Shown one piece after another: positions 1 through 5,336 of a stretch of DNA of 22,345 nt. Position numbers and translations under genes: made by a program. The stretch spans positions 1 to 22,345 of IMG/VR virus record IMGVR_UViG_3300021365_000131; one strand, 5' to 3'. The notes beneath the pieces were generated by a model, which did no database searches, was not told the DNA's origin, and saw only the letters and a program-made list of their open reading frames with translations. The DNA is from a virus. Position 1 is the first letter of the stretch. The number at the start of each line of letters is the position of its first letter.

Positions 1-23
1 AAAGCAAATATCAATTTTTTCAT
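1..23 (-). CDS. 5' end of an exported protein (partial)
   Basis: Only the first seven codons and part of the eighth lie in the window; they read MKKLIFA, the basic then hydrophobic opening of a signal peptide. An AGGAG ribosome binding site (32-36) lies 8 bases before the ATG at 23. Upstream are both a near-consensus sigma70 promoter (56-84) and a T4-type late octamer (43-50). Product beyond the export signal cannot be judged. Confidence 0.7.
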
Positions 24-42
24 AATGTAATCTCCTATATTA

Positions 43-50
43 TATTTATA
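43..50 (-). promoter_or_regulatory. T4-type late promoter octamer
   Basis: Minus strand reads TATAAATA exactly, the octamer recognised by the T4 late sigma factor (gp55) in T4-like phages. It ends 19 bases before the ATG at 23, so a transcript starting about 6 bases downstream would begin at the edge of the AGGAG ribosome binding site. It lies just downstream of a sigma70 promoter, suggesting expression both early and late. In AT-rich DNA an octamer can occur by chance, but the intergenic position and spacing favour function. Confidence 0.6.
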
Positions 51-55
51 GGTAT

Positions 56-84
56 ACTATACACCACCGGTGCTATAAAGTCAA
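56..84 (-). promoter_or_regulatory. sigma70-type promoter with palindromic spacer
   Basis: Minus strand: TTGACT (79-84), 17-base spacer, TATAGT (56-61). Upstream is an A/T-rich tract that could act as an UP element. The spacer holds the perfect palindrome CACCGGTG (65-72), the most GC-rich spot in this intergenic region and a possible operator. The promoter reads into the exported-protein gene starting at 23. Confidence 0.8.
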
Positions 85-95
85 GCACTTTTTTT
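73..95. repeat. promoter-associated repeat, copy 1
   Basis: Plus strand CTATAAAGTCAAGCACTTTT plus further T's. It matches 8195-8216 except for a two-base deletion there that removes the TTGACT core. On the minus strand this is the -35 region and A-tract of the promoter at 56-84, so the repeat is probably a duplicated promoter segment. Confidence 0.6.
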
Positions 96-137
96 AAAAA
101 AAAGCAAGAAAAATCAGTATTTTTTGTGAAATTTGTT

Positions 138-680
138 CTATTTTTGTTCTGGTTTATAGAATTCATCATTCCAACCAAAAGCTTCTTTCACTACCGATTC
201 GCTTAAACCTTTGTAAACCTTATTCAGTTTCTTATCTTTCATATTCAATAAGACCTCTGCTTCTGATTTATGAAGACCCTCTAATATTTGAATAAACATT
301 GTCTCTTTTTGTGTCTTTGTAGTTTCGGCGTCAGCGCCTTCCACAAAATGCCACAATCTTTTAGACTCTTGACTCAACATTGTATGCTCAGTACCAAGAG
401 GTGCTTCGTTAGCTATGAAAGGTGGTGTACCTGATGGTAATGACCACTTGATTTTAGGGTCAAATGAACCTTTTAAAATCATTCTTAAGCCGTCTGAATT
501 ATACTCTTGTAATACTTTAATCTTCTTTGTTTTATCTTTAGCGTTATTAACTTTAGTTAGAATTTCAGCAATCGTTGGTTCAGCTGAGCTGACCATACCT
601 TGACCAGCATCCATTGACGCTTTAGGCATAATACCTAATTTTGATTGATGTTCCATAATTTGTTTATCGTTTTCTGCCAT
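138..680 (-). CDS. conserved uncharacterised T4-like phage protein (DUF6433-like)
   Basis: 180 aa, soluble, no signal peptide or membrane segment. A central stretch (about residues 55-100) with YNSDGLR, ILKGSFDPKIKW, LPSGTPPF and APLGTEHTML, and a C-terminal part with MKDKKLNKVYKGL and VKEAFGWNDEF, look like a family I associate with T4-like cyanophages and pelagiphages (DUF6433, from memory); its function is unknown. The start chosen is the ATG at 680, with GGAG 6-7 bases upstream; an in-frame TTG at 692 lies on that ribosome binding site and is unlikely. An exact late octamer (703-710) precedes it, suggesting late expression. It ends 54 bases upstream of the next promoter. Confidence 0.75.
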   Translation of the reverse strand: MAENDKQIMEHQSKLGIMPKASMDAGQGMVSSAEPTIAEILTKVNNAKDKTKKIKVLQEYNSDGLRMILKGSFDPKIKWSLPSGTPPFIANEAPLGTEHTMLSQESKRLWHFVEGADAETTKTQKETMFIQILEGLHKSEAEVLLNMKDKKLNKVYKGLSESVVKEAFGWNDEFYKPEQK

Positions 681-701
681 AATTTTCTCCAATTCGTAAT
701 A

Positions 702-923
702 CTATTTATACTGCCCCAAATACTTCTTTTTGTACCACTTATAAAATGTCTTGTCTGTAAATATCTCTGCAACCTCACTTGCTGGTACTTGGTCACTTCT
801 TATACAATCAGCTAGAGATTGATACTCATATGTATCCACTTTTCTGGTCATTTTTTTACCTTTACTTGCCTCTGCTAATGTCATTACAAACCTATCATTC
901 TTTTCTTTAATATTTTCTGACAA
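702..923 (-). CDS. small uncharacterised basic protein
   Basis: 73 aa if the TTG at 923 is used, which overlaps the upstream gene by 17 bases behind only a weak GAGAA. An alternative ATG at 884 (60 aa) has AGG 7 bases upstream. The protein is Lys-rich with a Tyr/Trp-rich end (FYKWYKKKYLGQYK) and a central YQSLADCIRSDQVPASEVAEIF that reads like a folded helical domain, possibly DNA-binding. I do not recognise the family. Its stop codon is built into a late promoter octamer. Confidence 0.6.
   Translation of the reverse strand: MSENIKEKNDRFVMTLAEASKGKKMTRKVDTYEYQSLADCIRSDQVPASEVAEIFTDKTFYKWYKKKYLGQYK
703..710 (-). promoter_or_regulatory. T4-type late promoter octamer
   Basis: Minus strand reads TATAAATA, 22 bases before the ATG at 680, leaving room for a short leader that contains the GGAG ribosome binding site. 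The octamer lies in the last codons of the upstream 73-aa gene, whose final codons and stop (TAT AAA TAG) are part of it. The perfect match and position just before a conserved phage gene support it. Confidence 0.65.
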
Positions 924-1140
924 TGTGTTTTCTCAACGCTCTAGTCAATTCTTCTATCTTATCTATAACAGAAATCAAACTAGGGTCAGTTATATATTTA
1001 CCAGATTCTTTAGCCTGGTCTCTTAAATCATTATATTCTTTTAATGATACTCTCACCATAGGACTTAAATCTGCACTTGCTTCGTTTTCCCAAGTCTTAT
1101 CCGTTTCGTGTGTATCGTTATCAGTTTCGTTAGTTACCAT
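907..1140 (-). CDS. small uncharacterised protein
   Basis: 77 aa. The N-terminal 25 residues are Asp/Glu/Thr/Asn-rich and probably disordered; the rest (VRVSLKEYNDLRDQAK to the end) looks helical and ends in a basic tail. ATG at 1140 with AGGG just upstream. It lies directly after the terminator hairpin at 1161-1185 with no promoter of its own that I can see, so it probably depends on read-through or later antitermination. Function unknown. Confidence 0.6.
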   Translation of the reverse strand: MVTNETDNDTHETDKTWENEASADLSPMVRVSLKEYNDLRDQAKESGKYITDPSLISVIDKIEELTRALRKHIVRKY

Positions 1141-1160
1141 AAAACCCTTTTTGTTACCAA

Positions 1161-1185
1161 AAGAAAGGGGCCACCGAAGTGGCCC
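1161..1185 (-). terminator. rho-independent terminator with UUCG loop
   Basis: Minus strand: GGGCCAC-TTCG-GTGGCCC (1185-1168), a perfect 7-bp GC-rich stem closed by a stable UUCG tetraloop, followed by CTTTCTTTT. It lies 16 bases past the stop codon of the winged-helix-like gene. The T-tract is interrupted, so some read-through into the genes below is possible. Confidence 0.85.
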
Positions 1186-1201
1186 ACCTTCACTCGTTTA
1201 A

Positions 1202-1465
1202 TTATGCCGAGTAAGCTACTTGCTTACCGAATACTTTATTGATACCAGCAATAATAATTGCTTTTGATGGTGTACCAACTCTGTATGAAACGCCTTTTGA
1301 AGACCTATTTTCATAAATCATCATTCCTTCGTTTCTTAATTTACCAACCATTGCAGCTGGTGATTTAAGGTCGTAAGTGTTTCTCAATTGTTTCCAAGAA
1401 ACATCTGAACCTTTTGAGAAAAGATTTCTAATCTTTTCAGTTTTAGTTAGCTTTTTATTAGCCAT
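1202..1465 (-). CDS. small winged-helix-like protein, probable DNA binding
   Basis: 87 aa, basic, beginning MANKKLTKTEKIRNLF. The order fits a winged helix-turn-helix: helix (KIRNLFSKG), VSWKQLRNTYDL and PAAMVGKLRNEG as the turn and recognition helix, then IYENR...VSYRVG as the two wing strands. I believe similar small proteins occur in T4-like marine phages; no specific role is known to me. The start is set at ATG 1465 because AGGAG lies 8 bases upstream; an in-frame ATG at 1507 would add MFNFINNIFKGDKT. About 90 bases of hairpin-rich leader lie upstream and a strong terminator follows, as expected for a separately regulated, abundant transcript. Role as a regulator is inference. Confidence 0.75.
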   Translation of the reverse strand: MANKKLTKTEKIRNLFSKGSDVSWKQLRNTYDLKSPAAMVGKLRNEGMMIYENRSSKGVSYRVGTPSKAIIIAGINKVFGKQVAYSA

Positions 1466-1597
1466 AGTTTTATCTCCTTTAAAGATATTATTGATAAAGT
1501 TAAACATTATTGTTTACCTTTCCTTTCTCTTTGTGTTATGGTCACAACACCATTCAGAGTACACAGCGAATATATATTGTGTGCCCTCCAGAATTCT

Positions 1598-2065
1598 TTA
1601 ATCAAGGTCAATATCGGGGTCAAACATATCACCACCGTCCCTTAAATAGTCTAATTCTTTTTTTACATCTTTAGAAAACGGATTAGTTGCCGGTTTTGGT
1701 TTTTCTAAAAACATATCGTAAGTTATCTTGGCAGTTCTAAAGTTACCATCTTTGTTAACTTTTAACGATACCATTTTCTCACTTAATAATTGAGCCGGGT
1801 GTGCCATATCAAAATCTCTATATGCAAGACCACGTATTGCGTCTATTACTATCGCAAGGTCTTTTGTAAATGTGTGATTTTGTGTTCTCATACCAGCGTC
1901 AACAAATTTCTTTAATAAGTCAAATCCTATTTCATCAACTAAAGTCTCAACAAAGTCTTTAGTTTGTTTCTTTTTTAATTCCTCTGCAAACTTCGTATCT
2001 TGTTCTTGTCTAACTTCTCTCTTACGTTTATGCTCTGGAAAGAATATGATATTATCATTCGGCAA
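1598..2065 (-). CDS. uncharacterised phage protein (TTG start)
   Basis: 155 aa, soluble. N-terminus PNDNIIFFPEHKRKR, then a charged helix (about residues 18-40) and a helical core (FVETLVDEIGFDLLKKFVDAG, HTFTKDLAIVIDAIRGL), ending in a very acidic tail. The TTG at 2065 is favoured because GGGAG lies 6 bases upstream and no ATG occurs in frame until residue 59. The gene overlaps the end of the glutaredoxin gene by 11 bases. I do not recognise a function. Confidence 0.7.
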   Translation of the reverse strand: MPNDNIIFFPEHKRKREVRQEQDTKFAEELKKKQTKDFVETLVDEIGFDLLKKFVDAGMRTQNHTFTKDLAIVIDAIRGLAYRDFDMAHPAQLLSEKMVSLKVNKDGNFRTAKITYDMFLEKPKPATNPFSKDVKKELDYLRDGGDMFDPDIDLD

Positions 2066-2339
2066 TTATTTCTCCCTTGAAATTCACTTTGTTTTGTTTT
2101 TCAAAATACTCAACTAACTGATTATAACCACCAATTAGCTCACCATCTATTTTAATTTGAGGCATTGCTCTAACATTTTTACCAATGTCCTCAATTAGTT
2201 TACTAGGGTCACCACCAAAATCTTTCTCTAGTGATTTCTCTTCATATTCCAGACCAAGGCCTTTTATCAAGGCCTTTGCCTTTGAGCAATAAACACAATT
2301 GTTTTTACTATAAATTGTTATCGTCATTTTGTTTACCAT
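2055..2339 (-). CDS. glutaredoxin
   Basis: 94 aa with the thioredoxin-fold pattern of glutaredoxins: opening strand TITIYSK, redox motif CVYC (Cys15, Cys18), the conserved cis-proline in AMPQIKI (Pro60), and the glutathione-side GELIGGYNQL segment. It is expected to act in the cytoplasm as a dithiol reductant. T4-like phages commonly carry such proteins as electron donors for ribonucleotide reductase, and this phage encodes NrdA/NrdB at 15.5-19.5 kb; the pairing is inference. ATG 2339 (GGA 5 bases upstream) or ATG 2327 may be the start. It overlaps the lipoprotein gene by about 32 bases. Confidence 0.93.
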   Translation of the reverse strand: MVNKMTITIYSKNNCVYCSKAKALIKGLGLEYEEKSLEKDFGGDPSKLIEDIGKNVRAMPQIKIDGELIGGYNQLVEYFEKQNKVNFKGEIIAE

Positions 2340-2937
2340 CTTTTTCCAACATACTAGACCAAGCTTCTTTTGCTTTTTCTTTTATGTTATGAGCGTCAAC
2401 AGCTTGTTCAATAGTGTAGTTATACATCTTATTGTACTCACCTAATGGCAATCTTAAACCAATCCAAGCTCTGTAATAACCCTCTTTAGTTAAAGTGACA
2501 TCTTGTTTCCAGATTTCATAACCTCTAACTTTGGTATTTTTGATTACATTAATCAAAGTAGATTCTACCTCTGATACGGTAGTCTTCGTATTGGTTTTGC
2601 CAAGTTCAGTAATAAACTGCTTAGACTCTTTATTCATTTCACCTGCTACTACGTCAGCAATTTCTGACTTCGCATACATTTTAGCTTTCTCTATCGCTAA
2701 TTGTAAGTCTGGTGAAACACTAGTAGCAACACCGAATAAACAAAGTTTATCTTTGCCTTTACCAATTAAATCAGTATCACAGGCTTTTCTTTCAGAATAG
2801 TCTGCCATATACCAACTTGGTACTTTATTCATTGTCTTACCATTTTCAGACTTGATTTTGTAAGTACCACCAGCACAAGCATTTAATAACAATGCCGTAG
2901 CAAGTACACCTACTATTTTTAGTTTGTTTTTCATCAT
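2308..2937 (-). CDS. LPP20-like lipoprotein
   Basis: 209 aa. It opens with a lipoprotein signal peptide (MMKNKLKIVGVLATALL) and lipobox LLNAC, with Cys21 as the lipidation site. After VPSWY the mature part has the pattern of LPP20-type outer-membrane lipoproteins: LFGVATSVSPDLQLAIEKAK, a long helical segment, then YRAWIGLRLPLGEY. Expected location is the periplasmic face of the host envelope. LPP20-like proteins are cellular, so this is probably a host-derived gene used to alter the infected cell's envelope (inference). AGGAG lies upstream of tandem ATGs, and a sigma70-like promoter (2958-2986) lies just before it inside a small upstream gene. Confidence 0.8.
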   Translation of the reverse strand: MMKNKLKIVGVLATALLLNACAGGTYKIKSENGKTMNKVPSWYMADYSERKACDTDLIGKGKDKLCLFGVATSVSPDLQLAIEKAKMYAKSEIADVVAGEMNKESKQFITELGKTNTKTTVSEVESTLINVIKNTKVRGYEIWKQDVTLTKEGYYRAWIGLRLPLGEYNKMYNYTIEQAVDAHNIKEKAKEAWSSMLEKDGKQNDDNNL

Positions 2938-3077
2938 AAGTTTTTACTCTCCTTTACATCATATAACAAATCTTGTACAAAGTCAAGCGTGGTTTGAACG
3001 TATCCTAACGCCTGGTCACTTGATACATCATATATTATAACTAAAGCAAGGGAAAGTATGATTAAGTTTCTAATCAT
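2934..3077 (-). CDS. 47-aa single-helix membrane or exported peptide
   Basis: 47 codons plus stop. The N-terminus is one hydrophobic segment (IRNLIILSLALVIIY, residues 2-16) after a short basic start, followed by a soluble amphipathic part with TTLDFVQDLLYDVKE. It is supported by GGAGG 8 bases before the ATG, an ATGA overlap with the upstream 132-aa gene, and a stop codon that overlaps the ATG of the lipoprotein gene. It could be an inner-membrane peptide or a small secreted one; function unknown. A promoter-like sequence lies within it. Confidence 0.65.
   Translation of the reverse strand: MIRNLIILSLALVIIYDVSSDQALGYVQTTLDFVQDLLYDVKESKNL
2958..2986 (-). promoter_or_regulatory. sigma70-type promoter within a small gene
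   Basis: Minus strand: TTGACT (2981-2986), 17 bases, TATGAT (2958-2963), preceded by GC as in the other promoters of this window (GCTTGAC). It lies inside the 47-aa gene at 2934-3077 and would give the LPP20-like lipoprotein its own transcript with a leader of roughly 15 bases. Confidence 0.7.
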
Positions 3078-3472
3078 TGAACGACCTCCCATTTTCCGTC
3101 TGGTTGAAGACACAACTTCCCATATGATTTAAAAGCGTGTCCTTGTCGGCTATAATACCGACAATATTGAGGCATTTTGGTAGTATTGAAGTAGTAAAAT
3201 TGAGCAAACAAGTCCCAATAACCGAGACCGTCTTGTCTTCTTTTACCATCAGCACATTCCATCACCTCTTCTTTTATTATTTCATCACCTTTTTGTTTGA
3301 TGATTACTTTAATAAAGCAGTATTGCCCTCCTGTTTCTTCAGGATTGATAGGCAAAATCTTTGCGTAATAATTCTCATCTTTAGCATTAGCTATACCAGT
3401 AATTAGTAAAAATACTATTAATATAAATGACCAAGTCAAATATCTTTTTATTTTATTATCGGGGTCAAACAT
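3074..3472 (-). CDS. exported protein with 17-kDa-surface-antigen-like C-terminus
   Basis: 132 aa. Residues 12-30 (LTWSFILIVFLLITGIANA) form a hydrophobic signal or anchor with a possible cleavage site at ANA-KD. The mature part holds several cysteines and ends with CRYYSRQGHAFKSYGKLC followed by QPDGKWEVV. This resembles the C-terminal signature of the 17-kDa surface antigen family (C-R-E-Y ... Y-G-x-x-C-x-x-P-D-G-x-W), also seen in the lipoprotein at 3823-4326. Expected location is periplasmic or outer-membrane-associated. Overlaps with both neighbours suggest coupled translation. The family link is by motif only. Confidence 0.65.
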   Translation of the reverse strand: MFDPDNKIKRYLTWSFILIVFLLITGIANAKDENYYAKILPINPEETGGQYCFIKVIIKQKGDEIIKEEVMECADGKRRQDGLGYWDLFAQFYYFNTTKMPQYCRYYSRQGHAFKSYGKLCLQPDGKWEVVQ

Positions 3473-3623
3473 TTGCTACACCTAATTTCTTTAAACTATC
3501 ATTTACTTCATAAAGTTTATCTTCTATCTCTTGTATTTTAGAAGATGGTCCATTAAACTCATAAAGTTCTAATTCTTCTTTTAGTTCTTGTTTTTCTTTT
3601 TTAAGAATTTCTATTGTACTCAT
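3465..3623 (-). CDS. 52-aa coiled-coil protein
   Basis: 52 aa, strongly helical and charged: IEILKKEKQELKEELELYEF, then SSKIQEIEDKLYEVNDSLKKL, a probable antiparallel coiled-coil hairpin broken at NGPSS. The ATG at 3623 forms an ATGA overlap with the stop of the upstream gene, and its own stop overlaps the start of the next gene. These two overlaps and the absence of other coding in this gap support it. No function can be assigned. Confidence 0.7.
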   Translation of the reverse strand: MSTIEILKKEKQELKEELELYEFNGPSSKIQEIEDKLYEVNDSLKKLGVANV

Positions 3624-3823
3624 TTTACACTCTTTTTATTTTGTTCTAAATTGTTTACAAATACTCTTATCAACCTTGATACATCTACCTCTTGCTCTTT
3701 AAGAGTTTTTGGATTTTTAAATAAAACTTTACTATCATTTACTTTTAAAACGTGTTGACCATCTACAATCACAGCTTCGTCTGTGTTTTTTCGCCAATCG
3801 TGTGAGCTATATTCTTTTGACAT
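3620..3823 (-). CDS. 67-aa uncharacterised protein
   Basis: 67 aa from the ATG at 3823, which shares one base with the stop codon of the lipoprotein gene upstream (TAATG) and has GAGG 9 bases before it. The frame is open further upstream, but that would run inside the lipoprotein gene. The sequence EAVIVDGQHVLKVNDSKVLF followed by a Lys/Glu-rich helix suggests a small mixed beta/alpha fold. Soluble; unknown function. Confidence 0.65.
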   Translation of the reverse strand: MSKEYSSHDWRKNTDEAVIVDGQHVLKVNDSKVLFKNPKTLKEQEVDVSRLIRVFVNNLEQNKKSVK

Positions 3824-4326
3824 TAGTTTAACCTCGGTTTTTCTATCCATTGACCATCTGGTAACTGACAAGCAGTACCAAATACAACTTTTCTATTAAC
3901 ACCACCAATACCAATCAACGGCCAACTATTAGTAATATCAACCGTGTGGTCATACTCTGTACATTTTAATGGCCCCTGTGTATATGATTTTGTTGTATGA
4001 ATTATACCAGAATTACCAGTTTTAGAATTGTACCAATTTGTATAACTTGCACCGTTTGGCGCCGTGTTTAAATGGTCTACAAATACTGCGTTATGTACAT
4101 CTTTGTCTGAATTGTAAAGTAGTTCAGCACCTGTAAATGCACCAACAACGGCACAACCAGCAACAGCATAAGGGTCTGTAATACCAGACTCTACACATAA
4201 TGCTGTGGTAGAACCACCACCTGAAATAGCACCTAAATGTGTTCTATTTACGGTACTACAATTTGTCAACGTCAAGACCATTATAATCATAATGGTTGTC
4301 TTTTTCAATAGTTTTTTCATAATCAT
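3823..4326 (-). CDS. lipoprotein, 17-kDa surface antigen-like with glycine-rich segment
   Basis: 167 aa. Signal peptide MKKLLKKTTIMIIMVLTL with lipobox TLTNC (Cys23). Next comes a Gly/Ala-rich segment (GAISGGGSTTALC, VAGCAVVGAFTGAELLY, about residues 33-70) resembling the glycine zipper of 17-kDa surface antigens. The C-terminus has CTEYDHTVDI and then FGTACQLPDGQW, the conserved ending of that family. Predicted location is the outer membrane of the infected cell. These antigens are typical of Rickettsiales and other alphaproteobacteria, so host origin is plausible. It overlaps the upstream gene by about 70 bases, unusually long for this window. Starts at 4326 and 4320 are both possible. Confidence 0.75.
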   Translation of the reverse strand: MIMKKLLKKTTIMIIMVLTLTNCSTVNRTHLGAISGGGSTTALCVESGITDPYAVAGCAVVGAFTGAELLYNSDKDVHNAVFVDHLNTAPNGASYTNWYNSKTGNSGIIHTTKSYTQGPLKCTEYDHTVDITNSWPLIGIGGVNRKVVFGTACQLPDGQWIEKPRLN

Positions 4327-4504
4327 TTATATTCTCAAAAAATTCAGAGTCAACTTTAGTTTTAGCAACTAATAATGAATCTGCTTGTATAACTTCAATC
4401 TTGTTTCTAATTAATGGGTCAGATGGCGAAGTCTCTCTCAAATTATCCGCCATCTTCTTTATAGAATCAATCTTATCACAAAAAGATTTAATATTCTGTA
4501 CCAT
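4256..4504 (-). CDS. 82-aa uncharacterised protein
   Basis: 82 aa, soluble and charged, with helical segments (NIKSFCDKIDSIKKMADNL; RNKIEVIQADSLLVAKTKV) and an acidic end. The ATG at 4504 overlaps the upstream stop (TAATG), with no strong ribosome binding site, as expected for coupled translation. Its last 70 bases also encode the signal peptide of the next gene in another frame. Function unknown. Confidence 0.6.
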   Translation of the reverse strand: MVQNIKSFCDKIDSIKKMADNLRETSPSDPLIRNKIEVIQADSLLVAKTKVDSEFFENINDYEKTIEKDNHYDYNGLDVDKL

Positions 4505-4848
4505 TAGTTTTTAACAAAAAGATTAGTTATCTTTTCCTTTGTACTGATAAATTGTGCTTTCATATCAGCCCAAGACTCTGCTTGGTATTCTTTTGTTTTC
4601 TGCCATTCACTCTGAGCAAAGTCTTTTGCTTTCCCAGGTACAGCAACAACCGTTTCTACAAACTCCTGTGGAGTTATTGTAGTCACTTCATCAGCTTTCG
4701 CTTTATTAAGTTCTAAAGATACAATTACAAACGCAGCTATGACTACCATACCCCACATTGCAACTTTCTCCCAAACTTTTTTTATCACTTTATCCACGAT
4801 TTCCTCTATCTGTTGGTTTGTTAAATAATTAGACACCGACACCCTCAT
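4504..4848 (-). CDS. membrane-anchored or exported helical protein
   Basis: 114 aa from ATG 4848 (110 aa if the GTG at 4836, which has GAGGG just upstream, is used). A short cytoplasmic helix (QQIEEIVDKVIKKVWEKV) is followed by a hydrophobic segment (AMWGMVVIAAFVIVSLEL), then ADEVTTITPQEF and long amphipathic helices (KDFAQSEWQKTKEY, AQFISTKEKITNLF). It is either a type II membrane protein or, with a late cleavage after KAKA, an exported one. It overlaps the upstream gene by up to 20 bases. No known family recognised. Confidence 0.65.
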   Translation of the reverse strand: MRVSVSNYLTNQQIEEIVDKVIKKVWEKVAMWGMVVIAAFVIVSLELNKAKADEVTTITPQEFVETVVAVPGKAKDFAQSEWQKTKEYQAESWADMKAQFISTKEKITNLFVKN

Positions 4849-5170
4849 TAGCTCTTTTTTCCATAAGTTCAATCTCGGAGATTCTCATTTTTTCAGCATA
4901 TGACATACCAAAAACTTTGTTATAAAAATAGTCTAGTGGACTAACTGATTGATAAGCGAGCAATAAGTTATCAAACTTTATATCTAAACTATCATAATAT
5001 TCGGGGTGTTTATTTTTAAGTTCTATATGGTCTTTACAGAATTGTATTCTATTTGTGTAATAATCATTCAACTTGTCAAACATAGATTTCTTCTTACTCA
5101 ATTTGACATCTTTATCTTTTGCATTTTTAAACTCTGCAAATAGAGTTTCTTTTTCATACTTAAACGACAT
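4829..5170 (-). CDS. 113-aa uncharacterised protein
   Basis: 113 aa, Lys-rich and helical, with many aromatic residues (LNDYYTNRIQFCKDHIELK, PEYYDSLDIKFDNLLLAYQ, LDYFYNKVFG). It is the first gene after the promoter at 5210-5238, with GGGAGG upstream of the ATG and a leader of about 33 bases. It heads the unit of small envelope-related genes to its left. Function unknown. Confidence 0.7.
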   Translation of the reverse strand: MSFKYEKETLFAEFKNAKDKDVKLSKKKSMFDKLNDYYTNRIQFCKDHIELKNKHPEYYDSLDIKFDNLLLAYQSVSPLDYFYNKVFGMSYAEKMRISEIELMEKRANEGVGV

Positions 5171-5209
5171 ACTATATAACCTCCCAAGGTTGTTTATTAA
5201 TATTCACTT

Positions 5210-5238
5210 ACTATACCAGAAAACTCTCTAAATGTCAA
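5210..5238 (-). promoter_or_regulatory. sigma70-type promoter, near consensus
   Basis: Minus strand: TTGACA (5233-5238), 17 bases, TATAGT (5210-5215), again preceded by GC (GCTTGACA). The expected start near 5203 gives a leader of about 33 bases with GGGAGG before the gene at 5170. Hairpins of the upstream unit lie just before it. Confidence 0.85.
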
Positions 5239-5283
5239 GCCCCTAATAAATGACGTAATTACACGCTTTTTGTGCATATTTAA

Positions 5284-5336
5284 GCGTCTAGGACGCACCT
5301 GGATTGACGAATCAACCATATTACGTACTACCGTAC
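5284..5336 (-). other. cluster of three short inverted repeats
   Basis: Three stem-loops lie side by side at and just past the stop codon of the 72-aa gene: GTAC-loop-GTAC (5325-5336), a 6-7 bp stem around a TTCG loop (5301-5317), and the perfect GCGTC-CTA-GACGC (5284-5296). None has a run of T's after it, so this is not a normal terminator. They could stabilise the 3' end of the operon transcript, slow polymerase, or bind a protein. Confidence 0.5.

Noticed and set aside
4264-4269. TTGACA on the minus strand inside the lipoprotein gene
   Set aside because: At 17 bases spacing the -10 is TAGAAC, a poor match, and it lies within the signal peptide coding region.
5301-5330. Plus-strand TTGACG-16-TACTAC as an antisense promoter
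   Set aside because: Weak -10 box, part of a hairpin, and no plus-strand gene downstream.
5284-5336. tRNA-like structure
   Set aside because: The stems do not fit a cloverleaf: no 7-base anticodon loop, no T-arm consensus and no acceptor pairing.
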